Part shown: in pieces, positions 35,600 through 47,824 of the stretch | Numbering within the stretch: the stretch's first letter is position 1 | Layout: each line of letters starts with the position of its first letter | Source of the DNA: Acanthopleura granulata | Taxonomy: Eukaryota; Mollusca; Polyplacophora; Chitonida; Chitonidae | Assembly: GCA_016165875.1 (NCBI GenBank) | Contig: JABBOT010000014.1 | Location: 11,131,871-11,195,870, forward strand | Direction: 5' to 3' | DNA: 64,000 nt | Made by a program: the position numbers and the translations under genes | The notes under the pieces: model-generated | The model's input: the letters and a program-made list of their open reading frames with translations, nothing else | What the model was told of the DNA's origin: nothing | Database searches by the model: none

Positions 35600-37030
35600 T
35601 CTACGTCACCATCTCTGCCTTGAATGCTCCTCCTTCTTTGCCGACATATATGGTCAACAAAAGCAGTCAGAAAAGGCGGAGCCTATATGTAATGCACTAG
35701 GACTGTTCCGTTCACATTGAAGGAGATAAGGCTGGGCTCCATATTGATTGACATTTGAAATGTTGAATCTCCTTAACCAAGTCGGTGACATTTTGTAACA
35801 AACGAGATTTCCAAATGACATATTCACGCTTTTTGGAACATTCCAGCAATTTCCATTTCTCATCAACAACACCTTCAACAGCACTTCAACAATGGTACCT
35901 TTCTAATAATAAGCCGCCCGTGGCGTTTACACCTGGAAGAGCATATAACAGACATGCAGTCGTTCTTTGCACCTGGACATGAACTTCACTGAAGTTTCTC
36001 TTGGCAAATATTCCCTGGCGATGAAGTTCCGCTAAACCCCATGAAGAACTCCATTCACGTTCAGGATTGAAATGTTGAATGATCCCTGATTTTTGTGTCT
36101 ACATATTGGTGATATAGGCCTAGCATCTCCGATGATATGAATCTGACCAGCTCATAAGGCTGGCGTTATACTAAAGGAGGACTTTAACCATACTACGTAT
36201 AAATGCAAGCTGTCGTGACGAACCTGCTTTGATAACCGAGGTAACCTGTTTTACTGAACATTTCAGGACATGCTTTCTTACAAGGATAAATAGGATAAAC
36301 CTTATGCCCATACTTAAAATGCGCAAGTTACATAGTTCATGACTGTGAATAAAGAAACCTGCTGTTGTAGTGTCAGATCAAAATCAATTTAAAAATAACC
36401 AATGTGACATTCTGACTGAAATCGACCCAAAATCTCCTTGTCTAGCATTGATTTGGTGGTATCACAACATTGTCTCCGTGTACCGTCAAAAAATAGTCTG
36501 TTAAATTTAACAGAAAGGCTCTTCTCTGAGTGATACTAGGAATGCATTTTGTTAGTGCAAGGGGATTATTCTGTCATTGCAGTAGTTTACCCACTACTTG
36601 ACCACACATTCTATTACTTAGATTAACATAACGTGACACAGATATATGTCTTAATAACAAAACACACAGAATGATTTTGTGTGTAGCATGATTACCCGTG
36701 TCGCTATACTTATAATACTGTCATTGGCTGGATTATCTTGTGAAAGGCACCATACATTTGGTGAACCGTATACAGGAACCATTCTGCCTTTCTTATGACT
36801 AGAAATATTTTGTCGCCTTCCAGTTTTCTGATCAAAAGCCTAACTTGACCTTTTTCACCGTGCCAAAGATCAAAGTTGAAATCAGCAAGACTGGCTGCAA
36901 ATTTTCACAGTCCAGTCTTCTAAAATCAAGGCGCATACCCTCTTAATATGCTATAGAAACCTTTCCCGCCAAGAGAAATTTGGGTTATAAAGTACCAAAG
37001 TTTGAAGTAAATGTCTTTACTTCAAAAAGA
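35600..37030. other. Intergenic, nothing recognised
   Basis: Only short open frames without family resemblance. No repeat structure. Confidence 0.45.
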
Positions 37031-37084
37031 AGCGGATTTATTTAGGTGGGAACTCCGATGACAAAAACGCTAGTTCATCACCAA

Positions 37085-37945
37085 ACATCAGTATCAAACG
37101 GCAGAATCCTTGATATACGTTCCAAAATCTGTTTGACACTCCCCGGGAACAATGTGACACATTCCAAGAAGGGTTCGATGCGTTCCCAGAATTGTTTGAA
37201 ACATTCCAAGACCGGTTTGATACTTTCCAAGAATTGTTTGATACATCTCAAGAACTCTGAAATATATACAGAACCTTCCAGTCATTCCAAAGTACATTGG
37301 GAAATTCTCAAGTACTTATTGGTGTACTTCTAGAACCGCTTCATACTTCAAGTCAGCTTCATAAGACCTTGGTGCTATTCAGTATAACCCTTCGAATTGC
37401 TTAGTACATCCTGTTATAGTGCCCTTTAACGCATTTCAGTGCCAATTAGCACGCACCCTTAGAATCTTTAGTACACACAAGATCCTGGCGCCTCGTAGTG
37501 CATCACTAGCGCCGTTTAGTAATTTTCTGTGCAGTTTGGTATATCCTTAGTGCGTTGAGTACATTCTTAGTACATAATATAATCCTTGATGTCGTTTTGT
37601 CCCCCTTTAGTGCCGTTCAGTAAATCCTTAGTGCAGCCTGGCACGTCTTTAGTACAATTTGGTACATGCTTAATCCCTTTCAGTACATCCTCAGTGGAAT
37701 TCAATAAATCCATAATGCCGATTAGTACACCAGTAGTCTAACCAATCAGCCTTCCTATGAAGTGTCGTTTTATACATCCTTAGTACCGTTCAGTACGTCC
37801 TTCATGGCGATTGCTACATTCTTCTTGCCGATTGGTGCCTTTTGGTAGTCAATCCTTAGTTCTATTTAGTACCTTTGTAATATCTTGTTTTGTAAATTCC
37901 TAGAAGAATACTCAAAGCGGTCTGGTACGTTTAGACCCTACTGTT
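37085..37945 (+). repeat. Ancient degenerate minisatellite, about 24-bp unit
   Basis: The left part repeats ACATTCCAAGAATTGTTTGA variants. The right part repeats TTCAGTACATCCTTAGTGC and TTTAGTACATCCTTAGTACC variants for some 500 bp. Units are too diverged to count exactly. The open frames here (37046-37333 and the reverse frame) are repeat translations. Confidence 0.8.
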
Positions 37946-38189
37946 TTGGCACACATTACTGGTAGCCCTTGTTAGCTGATCATGGATTGATAATGCTGTT
38001 TTCATTTCGTCACACCTCCCTTAGCCTTTACAAATATCGTATTTAGAAATTTGGGCAAGCATGGACATGCATTTTAACCCTCTTACGACAATGTAGGCCT
38101 GTAGACCCACAAGCAGTGTTAGATAAATATTACGGCACATCTACATGGTTTTGTGGTTTTATTTTCAAGAAACGTTCTTTAACGTTGTG

Positions 38190-38489
38190 GGCCTAGGTCA
38201 CGTGCAACCCGATTTTACTGATCCATTAGGTGATCGATTAGCAGATATAACAAAATGCGAAGTACTGTATGTCGGCCTACTTGTACATTTCTATAACGCG
38301 TCACATGACCGCAGGATTTCACCTACCTTATAATTGTTGCGTCCGAGACGGACATAAATAGCTCCTTATATAGGTCGCCTGACGCACAGGCCCCGTGTAT
38401 CATATCGTGATTAGATGGCTAAGATTATGGGTGGGGAGGGCAGGAAAGGGCGTAGAGCGAAAGTAAAAGTAAACCGAGAAAACATTTAA
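38190..38489 (+). promoter_or_regulatory. E-box and TATA-like region before a tiny basic ORF
   Basis: GGTCACGTGC (38197 area) and CGTCACATGACC (38300 area) are E-box/M-box-like. CCTTATATAGG (about 38362) is TATA-like. At 38415 an ATG opens a 24-codon frame (MAKIMGGEGRKGRRAK...) with an acceptable context and very basic composition, ending TAA at 38487-38489. Any one of these could be chance. Confidence 0.2.
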
Positions 38490-38708
38490 CCAGCAAATAC
38501 CCACATACTTAAATATGCCAAACATTTCCCACCAACAGCTTAATTATTATTGAGGAACTCAAGGGAAATCGGGTTATTTTTTTGGTATTGATCGAAGAAG
38601 GAGGGTGACTAAAGCTGATGGGGAAGTAGAAATCCCACCCCTACATGTTTGGCCACAAAAATATCGTCATACAAACCCCTTCACCCTGTTCCTCATGGTT
38701 TGTGCGAA

Positions 38709-38799
38709 CTTGAGCGCTGGTCGATTATAATTTAGTGCAACACATTATATATCTATTGCACTGAATTGTAATCGACCAGCCCAGCAGTCAGCGCTCAAG
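38709..38799. repeat. Compact foldback with about 31-bp arms
   Basis: The left arm (38709-38740) reads CTTGAGCGCTGGTCGATTAT then AATTTAGTGCAA. The reverse complement of the right arm (38757-38799) reads CTTGAGCGCTG, then a 12-nt insertion, then GTCGATTACAATTCAGTGCA. Only about 16 nt (CACATTATATATCTAT) separate them. Confidence 0.9.
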
Positions 38800-38856
38800 A
38801 ACTAGGTCACAATTACTAGCCCACCAAATAGCAGTGTAGTGGTGTGGGCCCCCACA

Positions 38857-38915
38857 ATATATATATATACATAGAGAGAGAGAGAGACAGAGACAGAGAG
38901 AGACAGATAGAGAGA
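38857..38915 (+). repeat. (TA)n/(GA)n microsatellite
   Basis: ATATATATATACATAGAGAG continues as an interrupted GA/GACA run. Confidence 0.95.
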
Positions 38916-40124
38916 CTTTATGGTGTATAATTTTCACACACTCATACAATGGATTGTTCCCATTGAAAGTTTCATCGTGACTGGGAATTATTTGAACAAT
39001 TTGCATCGAATACTATGGATATCACAAGCAGGTGAGACATTTCCAAGTGATCTTATCTGTATTTATGTATTTATTTATTAATTTATGTTTTGTTATCCCA
39101 TAGGAAATGTCAGTTCGTTGTAGGCCAAAAACAAACGCAAAGAATTTTAATAATAAATTTTCCGTTAGGCCTACTTATTTTGTTTCCATATCAGGTACTT
39201 CAACATTTTAAAAGTTGCAACATTTATCTTCGCCCAAAAGTCTTTTCATGAAAGACTATTTAATACATGAATTTTGTTATCATCTAATTCATTTTTAATG
39301 CATTTTTTTTCGTTCTCATTTTTTTCATCCAACATTTTTTTCATCCAACATTTTTTTACCGAAGACTTCTGAGGAAAGATAAAGTCAGTTGAATTTTGTT
39401 CTGCTTTGGCGGCCTTCAACATTTGAAAGCTCATCATCAGACAAACAGGGTTTTCTTCAAAATGTGCGTAAATCTGACCTCGTGGCTCTTTTTTGTCCGT
39501 AATTTTAAAATGCCCAAAAGTCACAATTTGCATTGTAGGTTGGCAGCATACAAACTTCTTCAGCCAGCTTTTCGAATCATATAAACTGATCCTCCCAAAG
39601 TCGATTAATATCATTTTCGCTTTTCGCAATATAGATTTTGCTTGTGTTCTAGTTCATTACTAAGTCAGTAAGTAAAGTTAAGGCTATCAAACAGGGTATC
39701 TGGTGTAGAGGGCCTTATCGAAACATTACCAGAAGCCGTCATGCCCATCCAGCATGCCCGGCTACACTACATGTGTAGGTTTACTATATGTATTTAGAAA
39801 GACGAGGTTGGAAACAAAGTTTCACCAATCTTAGAAATAAAGCATTTCCCTCCCTAATTTTAAACTCATTTGTACTTCCTGGTGTCCTGCGAGTCTCACA
39901 CCGCCAATAGACATATCCATCAAAACGCCAGCACGTCGATTAGCGCTTGATCTGGACACCACGCCAATATTTTCTGACTGTTCCATCCCATAATATTACC
40001 TACGTATCTCACTGCACCAAGCACCAGCCAACAGTGAAAAAGTTACAGCATATATAATTCATCCCTTATAATAGACAGCAACAGACTTAGCCGCGAAAGG
40101 TCAGAAGTTCTGCTACACTTGCCA
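38916..40124. other. Intergenic, nothing recognised
   Basis: A 127-codon minus-strand frame (39629 to 39246) starts MRKAKMILIDFGRISLYDS. Its 3' end is Lys/Asn/Met-rich with a short direct repeat (TTTTTTTCATCCAACA twice). I found no family resemblance and treat it as unsupported. Confidence 0.4.
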
Positions 40125-40640
40125 GGCAGCACGGGGAAGAAGAAAGGTTTGTAAACGCTATATCTCTAGAACGGTGTAGGCCAAGTTCACCAAACTTAAA
40201 CCACACTTACACACTGGCATGAGGAAGAAACTTATTGATTTTCATTGACCTTGACCTTATTCTTCAATGTCATTGAGGACATTTAATTTAAATTTTCTAA
40301 AAAGCTCGTAAACATGATGTCACTAGGACGGTTTAGCCTAAGTTCACCAAACTTGCGCTATATTTGCAGCTTAGTGTGAGAGAGAACTCTATTGATTTTA
40401 GCAACCTTGACCTTTTCCTTCTAGGTCATTGGGGGTCATTCAGGTTTTTGCATCTGTTTTTTTGAAGTTTGGAACAGATTGTCCCAACTTCACCAAACAA
40501 TACATACCTCGCCTACAAAATTTTATAAATGGCTGGCATTATACATAATATCTCTTGGAATTTGCGTCTATTTGTTACGTTGTACATGTGCCTAAGACGA
40601 AGGGGTTTTAAATGCATTGCGCGGTATTTTTTTTCTTTTC
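40125..40640. repeat. Composite repeat with about 147-bp internal units (locus B)
   Basis: AAGTTCACCAAAC at 40193 and 40340, and AACTTCACCAAAC near 40487, mark three units. CACACTTACACACTGGC, GACCTTGACCTTATTCTTC and AAATTTTATAAATGGCTGGCATT then GTTACGTTGTACATGTG follow as in locus A (9880-11010). Confidence 0.75.
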
Positions 40641-40642
40641 AG

Positions 40643-40890
40643 AGTAACTCGTTTTGTGCAGATTTGTTAGGAGATGAGCGAAATGTCTTCCAACGGCGAG
40701 AAATTCCAGCTCACATACCTGTGGTGATATTTTTTAACGTATAAAAACTGGTCGTCTGCTAAAGGCATATGAGCAAGCTGGCAAGAGTTGTGCCCCTTGA
40801 AAATGCCTCACACACAACGTTATTGATTCTGAACGAATGTTTGCTGATTTGACTCTCTGTATATGAATAAAAGGATTTAATCGCTTGCTG
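40643..40890 (+). CDS. Candidate terminal exon, unknown
   Basis: After the acceptor-like TTTTTTTTCTTTTCAG the sequence reads SNSFCADLLGDERNVFQRRE and IPAHIPVVIFFNV, then TAA (40742-40744). AATAAA is at 40866. Acceptor, short frame, stop and poly(A) signal together look like a last exon, but nothing upstream could be joined to it, and the upstream sequence is a repeat. Confidence 0.2.
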
Positions 40891-41284
40891 ACCGAACTGT
40901 AAAATAATTCTTCGGATCTTCTATTCTCCTATTACTGCTGATTCAATTAAAATAGCTCATAAGATTGGGTCTTCCTCCAAGTGTTATGCTGGAACAATTC
41001 AGACTGGGAATACCAGTGTGATTAATTGGATAAAAGTACGAAATGATTGATTGGAGTATTGACGGTAAATTCATATTTCTGTAGTGCTGTCTCCAGTTAC
41101 CCGAGGTAAGTCTCGGTCTCATGCGCTACCATGTATAGACAGTTTTATCTCGGAATCTGTTGGTTAACAGAGCTGAGTAAAGTCTATATTCTTCATCTTT
41201 AAGTTACAAAAGACTGTTTAAAAGGAAAATCCGCTTCAGTATTTAAGAATGTGAATTGTCATATCATATTGTCATATTGTCAAT

Positions 41285-42600
41285 AGTTAAGAAGCCAGTC
41301 CAATAATAGATAAGAAACTTTATCCAAATTTATGTCAGCACAGTTACCTGTTTTTAACAAATGACTACCCTCAGAACAAATGATATCAAGGAGTTAATCC
41401 CCCCTTGCTAAACTGTTAGCGAACAAGACAAACACTTACTTAGCACGGATGAGTTTACAGCGACTGATCATGAAGGCTGAAGCGTAAAAGTAGCAGTATT
41501 TGTAGGTAGAATATAAACTGATCCTATTTTGTGTTCACCTAGGATTAGAAAAACGTTAACTTCGTATTAATGCTGCAAATGATAAATTGAAAAAAAAGAA
41601 GTCATGGTCTTCAAGGCAGGCGAAATATTAGCGGCTAGTTAGAGGAAAAAGAAGGTGACAAAATGCACAGGAAATAAAGTAAAGAAATACTACCAGGCAT
41701 TTCTGACAGAAGGACTTTGGCAAAGAACACATAAAAAGATGTGTACAAAGTTCATGTGTATCAACTTCATCAACTACTGCTGCCTGAAGTTTGAAAAATT
41801 AAAATAAAACCAGTCTTCGTGTTGTATTTGAGAACTGTGAATTGTCATGTCTGACAAAAGTTGGTAAGCCAGCTCAATAAGGGATAACAAATTTATGTCG
41901 GTAAACTGAAGTGTTTTTAACAAGTGGTAACCCTCAGAACAAATGCCATTCACTGGTTAACCCCCTTGCCCACTGTCAGCTAACAAGATGAACACTTAAT
42001 TACCATCAGTGGTCGTATCTAATGCATAGAGTGTCAACGTCCTGCATCTCCGCGGGTGCCTCTACAGCAACTAAACCTGTGAACGAAAACATACAGGTCC
42101 ACTTACACGTGGACAGATTTGCTTGATTTGGGAAGTCATAAATAGGGTATCCGCCCTTTACATGCTACCAGGGATTAGTCTAGAAAATATAACCATCCAG
42201 CCATGAGATATACTATACTAAACGTAAGTGTTTTTAACAAGTGGTAACCCTCAGAACAAATGCGATTCACTGGTTAACCCCCTTGTTCAGTTCTGAGCTA
42301 ACAAGCTGAATCCTTAATTACCATTAGTGGTCACATATAGTGCATAGAATGTCAACGCCCTGCATCTCCGCGGGTGGTTCTACAGCAACTAAACCTGTGA
42401 ACGAAAACATATAGAAGATCTTACATGTGGACAGATTTGCATGATTTGGGAAGTCATATGTTACTCAAGAATGTTTGGATGTAGAATGTGAACACGTAAT
42501 CTCTTATAACCACATGTGATCAGAAATAGGTTACCCGCCCTTTACATGCTACCAGGGATTAGTCTAGAAAATACAGGCACCCTGGCATGAGATATACCAT
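41285..42600 (+). repeat. Segmental tandem duplication, three copies
   Basis: GTTTTTAACAAGTGGTAACC then CTCAGAACAAATGC starts copies near 41910 and 42230, with an older relative at about 41352. CATCTCCGCGGGTG, CAGCAACTAAACCTGTGAAC and GCTACCAGGGATTAGTCTAG are paired at about 320-370 bp offset. AGGCATTTCTGACAGAAGGA (41695) recurs near 43655, so the duplicated field extends further. Confidence 0.85.
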
Positions 42601-45268
42601 CCCAAAGTACAAGAGAAAACATGTTGGCAACCAAGCCAATGAAAGACTGTGCAGAGTGCACATCAACAATAAATATATAAAATATTAGCTGCTATGGAAC
42701 TGATAGAAAAACCGCGGTCAAGTACACATGAAAATAAAATTCTGCACATTACTATCAGTTAAAAACTTAGAAAATTTGCACGTTGAAAAGCAAACAACAT
42801 AAAGTCGAGTAACTATGTATGAATTTTGTCCTTCACAAGTGTAATTTGGAAAGCAATCCAACGTTGTCTGGCGGTCACCGCCTTATCTTTTTTTCCAGAT
42901 TAACTAAAATCTGATGAATTAGAATTCACATTGATACAATGAATAAAAAGTTGGCTCATCTTGAAGGCGTGATTCCTCACCTTATCATTGAAATTATACA
43001 TCATGTTGTAAAGTTGTGCAAATGTGTTATGAGAGTCTGAAAATGGCCAGGTTTTGAGTCAGGATTACTTACACAAGTCAAAGATAGATAATCTTAGCAA
43101 TGCAATCCATTTTGTTGTTGGAAATTTAGGAAGCACTGTAGTTACGAAAAACCGGCTGTTTTTCTTTCAAAAGTGAATTTTCACTTCTCCCAAACGAAGT
43201 CAAGTTTCACTTAAATTTTGCCAAACATATTAAAATCGCCGAATTGATTGTATCATGTTTTGTGCCAAAATTTTGCAGCCACCAATAGGACAAGCTGCAC
43301 CCGAAGCAAACACAAAACACAAAACACAAAAGATTAAGTAAGTTTTTTTTGGGGGGGGAAGGGGGGCTTCTTTCTTACTTTTTTTCAAATTATTTCTAAT
43401 TTTCTGAAAGTAAAACATCACCGCAATAAGCTATGAAAGTGAACTCGCCTCACACAAGCTGATCATTTAAATATTTTGCGAAAGAAACTTTAGCAGTTCA
43501 TAAATCTGTGCTTATGACTGAGTATCCAAGAAGGATGGAAAGGAATTACATACGTAGAATATGAAGCATACTGTTTTACAACTGCAGTTGGGAAGACATT
43601 ATCTGTCTTAGGTGACTAGGTAAAGTACACAGGTGAAAAAAATAAATAAATGCAGGCATTTCTCACAGAAGGACTTCAGCATAGAGCACATTAAAACAAA
43701 CATTGGCTGTGATCTCTGATAGAAAAACTAAAGTATATATGTGTATTATATAATAGCCAGACATGAGAGGAAAACTATCTTAAAGTACACGTGAAAAAGG
43801 TGTGAACAAAATGAGCAAGAGTACATCTCTTGTCTTGGTAACATGAATGGACATTCTTCCATCTAATTCAGATGAAGACTCTTGTTTTGGACAGAAACTA
43901 AAATTCCATGATAGTAAATTCACATTGTACAGAAAAAATGTACACGTCAAATAAATTTGCAGAAAACAGGCACTTCGAGTGAGGAGCACATGCAAAATAC
44001 CAAAGCGGAATGATGGCATAATAAGCACGAAAGGAAGATTTTTCAGCACAATTGTATTATTTCTTTATAATTTCAAAAACTATGGTAACAAAGGAGGAGA
44101 TTTGATAAATCAATGAATTATTGTGACAGAAATTGTATCAAGGTCTCAGAAGGAATATTGTTTGCAAACGTTTCCACCTGACATTAGCCAAAAAAATCGA
44201 GGCAAATCAGTTGTCATTTTAAAATATAGTAAACCGTGGTTCCTTGGAAAAAGTCAGCTCGATGATAAAACGCTGTGAAAACATAGCGCAAAACAACAAA
44301 CTTCAGTTACCTATTTTCTGATATATTGAGCGTTAATTGCCATGGATGTCCAGTCTAGTGGTACATACACTTGTGCATATTTTCTGACTGAGAAATGATT
44401 ATTCAGGAATGCTGGAATCTTCAAATCTCAGGACACTAAAATCACACTAAAGAATAACTGAAAAGCCATTCATAATTATGAATTTACACATGTGCAATTC
44501 GTGACATTAAGATGAAGATTTTTGCCTCCGAAATAAAGTGTGGTGGGGCTCTGATTGGATATTATTGACACAGACATATTATTGGCTATAAATACATTAT
44601 AAACGTTTGCAGTGTTCTTTTGCATCTAGTTAAAATATATCAGAAGTTTTCCTGTTTTTTTTGCGAACATGAACTTCATCCACTTCCGTATTTTTTGTTG
44701 TTGTTGTTGTTAAAGACATCCCTCATCGTGTTAGGTTCCTTAGACTCATTTTGCAAAGGGAAGACGACACATTGACTGAGAACACCTGGTTTCAGCTCTC
44801 TGAAAATCGTATGTTAAATGTGCTATATTTCTGTGACTTGGGCTTTGTTGCATTGCTAACTGGAAAGTGAACTTTGCATAAGAAGTTTTAATACCAGGCT
44901 TCAGTTTTTTCTTAAATATCAAACATATCAAGCAACTTATTCTTTATCGATGTAGTTCATTGCAGTTTATTTAAATAAATGCCACATAGACAAGATTTTA
45001 TTTATATCGTAGCTATACAGTCGATGAAATCTGTGCACAAGGAAGCTCCTAAAAGCACATCATAGCTGAAGGGGATTCCCTGGTTCTGTTTTGAAAATGT
45101 AAATCTCCACGTCATCTTACCTCCATGTGTCCAATCGATGAGCCGCCTCTTTTCACATACAGTGACGAAGTCAAGGGGTAGGTTCGGCTGTGTTGCATGC
45201 TAAACGTTCCTGAACAGACTGTCGAGCGGTTGGCAGGTTAGATCTTGATTGCCTTCTCAGTTTCTTCC
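42601..45268. other. AT-rich intergenic stretch, nothing recognised
   Basis: No gene or named repeat. There is a (TTG)n run at about 44696-44712 and a poly-G run near 43355. Confidence 0.45.
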
Positions 45269-45287
45269 TTGTGCTTCTCCGCTTTAC

Positions 45288-45483
45288 AGTCCTCAATTTC
45301 CATTTTTATGGCAGTCAAACGCTACCAGAAGGCACTTATCTTCCTCTGAAATGTGAACCTGAACCTCGTGGCGTTTCAGCCGATTTTGCTGTCGAAGAGC
45401 CTGTTTTTAGACCCTGGAAACGAGATAAAACTAGCAAAATGTTCGGATTCATCAGTAAACCTTCCAGTCGATGTAGAATTTAG
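45288..45483 (+). CDS. Candidate terminal exon, unknown
   Basis: A very strong acceptor (TTCTTCCTTGTGCTTCTCCG then CTTTACAG, ending at about 45287) opens a frame with LPEGTYLPLKCEPEPRGVS, VEEPVFRPWKRDKTSKMFGF and ISKPSSRCRI, then TAG at 45481-45483. The composition is protein-like, unlike the flanks. FRPW resembles Groucho/TLE-binding WRPW-type motifs, which is only suggestive. No partner exon was identified. Confidence 0.35.
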
Positions 45484-46039
45484 TAACGGCATATGTTCTT
45501 GACTTGTCTCCACGGTGTCTTTTCAATAGTCTAGGCTTACATGTACATTCGGAAGAGCTTGGCCCTTTGTATAACACACACTCGAAATGTGAATAACTAA
45601 TGTATAGGGTTATTTGCGATATATTTATTTGCCCCGGCTAACAATATCCAGAGGCATTTGTTCACACCATGTGTAGAATAACACCTCTTTCTTGGTTAAT
45701 GCGTTTCTTCAGAACAATTCATTAAACAGGGCGCGTCCAAGAATGCATACCATAGTGTAACCAGTTTTTCAAATGTCCACTATCCTTAGAAGTAGATATT
45801 TCATTGCAAACCCATGTTATGACACTTAAATCTGGTGATCTGAACCTAACCAATCATCCGTATGACAGAGCTGCGCGTATACCTGCAGGTATTGTGGTTG
45901 GTATTGTAATAACTATCTTGATTCCTTGATCTAACATTACCAGACATTATCTAACAATATCTGTCCAACATTTCTGACGTCAGCTGCAAACTGCACAAGC
46001 GTCCCAACTATGATACTGCATACCATCAGCACAAGTTTC

Positions 46040-46255
46040 AGAGACACAAGCATAGAGAGTAAGACCACAGATGCTGCGACAGTGTGATCATCGGCCAATG
46101 ATCACATCAGTTAGGGTTTTATTCCAAGGCTTCATGTTTCAAAAATAACAACTTACACACCCTCTAGAATCCTGGTGAACGCAGTATTAGTTACATAAAA
46201 TGCAGTGACGTTGATTGCCATTTTTAGACGTTACAGGTCTAGAATGGCCTTCAGA
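46040..46255 (+). repeat. Repeat R5, copy 2
   Basis: GCATAGAGAGTAAGACCACA, GCGACAGTGTGATCATCGGC, TCAGTTAGGGTTTTATTCC, GCCATTTTTAGACGTTACAG and GTCTAGAATGG align with 29778-30008 and 50055-50325. Confidence 0.75.
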
Positions 46256-47690
46256 GTTGCCATCACAATTAACACGCAATCACATGAAAATAATGAAGAT
46301 ATTCCGTATTTAACGTTCAGCTTTTAAGAGGACAACATGCGGTGCTTTCTGGACTTTCCTTATTCACCATATCGACAGCACACACTAGCGCTAGCTAGTC
46401 TATCTGGCCACTCTAAACCACACACAAGCACCAAATAACAGGAGATTAGGCCTGTCATTTTCTCCAGATGGTAAGGTTTCCCATAGGCTGGGCCCTTGGT
46501 GAAAAACAAGTAAATCCTGGAGTCTCCAAACACGTTCTGAGTTTTAAATAAGTCCAACCTTGGAATGAGGTTGAACACTTTTCCTTCGTCTTGATTTATT
46601 CTTTGCTGAAAACATCTTCATGTCAGTCACGTCCACACATACACATAGTTGGGAAAAGTATATAGTGAGTAGTGGCCATGCAGTTCATCCTTTAGTGTCC
46701 ATTTAGGAAAAATGTCCCTTTTCTATCACCGAGGCTTATTCCAAGGGTCCATGGAAGGCTTTAATACTATTCAGTAACGAATTTAGGCTTTCGATCCAGT
46801 ATTTCAAAACGTCCTAATGGGCAATACACAGTAACCTATCTGAAGATACACACATTAACCTTTGTTTGCTTACATTCATCGCATATGGCACGTTATGCTT
46901 ACATTCAAGGCACGTCTGTCGATTGGCCCCTAGCATACTTTCAAGTCAATACACACTTCACATCACTGCACAGCTGTAACAACCTAAATTAGGAGTTACA
47001 GCTATCGACGGCCCGTGGATACGTTTTAATAATTATTGAGTGTTTCAAGTCAAAAGGCACTGTATTTTTTTAGATCACTGCACAGCTATAGTATGCTAAA
47101 GTTGGCAATTAACCCTTTACTTCTGACTGTGTTATATTTCCACGGCTTTTTCGTTTTCGAGGTACTAATGGTTTACCTGAAATGCAAATGGAGCGCCTAG
47201 ATTGGTTTCCTTTGTTCTCATACTGGAAGCTGAGTGATCGGGTCTAACAACAGTACCGTATATTACATCCAACTCTATCTCACAATTATTTCAAAACACC
47301 CAACCCTGTTGCTCTGTAACGTCAGACATTCAATCCTCGACAGTAAAGCGGTCGATAAACGTCCGGGACACCGTTTACGCATACCTATACACACTGAAGA
47401 CCACCTGTCTTTCACCAGTGTGGTCTGCATATCCATGGTTACCTTTCCTTCCCACTTAACCGCCTGTCCTTTGTAGTTCGTTAAGTTGAAAATATTTGAT
47501 AGACTTATCAAACCCACTTCTCTTTTTGAATTTCTTCATCGCATGAGTTTATAAATGTTTAGAAAAATATGAATTAGGTATGCTTTCAGTGGCAATCAAA
47601 TAAGTCAATAAATATAAATTCAAAGATATTTTACCCGACAAAATGTTTCGCTGTCATGTATTAACGAACTTATCAATCTATGTTTGTGTG
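46256..47690. other. Intergenic, nothing recognised
   Basis: Several open frames of 70-80 codons on both strands, none with family resemblance. Confidence 0.45.
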
Positions 47691-47697
47691 TTACCAG

Positions 47698-47824
47698 GGG
47701 TTTAATGGCGGAACGATCTGATCGTGGGTTTGTCGTGGAGCAGGAGTCATCTCCCCTTGGCTCACCAAGCGCGATGGTTCCAAGTGGTGCTACATATGCA
47801 CCTGCACCATTCCAGATACCGATG
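47698..47824 (+). CDS. Candidate 5' coding exon of an unknown gene
   Basis: The acceptor is TATGTTTGTGTGTTACCAG. ATG at 47705 opens MAERSDRGFVVEQESSP, GSPSAMVPSGATYAPAP and FQIPM. A donor-like ATG|GTGAAT follows in phase 0; without splicing the frame would stop at TGA 47849-47851. The frame is also open upstream to the acceptor (GL before the Met), so it could be internal. The Ser/Pro/Ala-rich composition is like a disordered N-terminus. It joins in phase with the exon at 49777. Confidence 0.4.

Noticed and set aside
39246..39629. 127-codon minus-strand frame MRKAKMILIDF...
   Set aside because: The AT-rich composition, Lys/Asn/Met-rich end built on a short direct repeat, and absence of family similarity make it unsupported.
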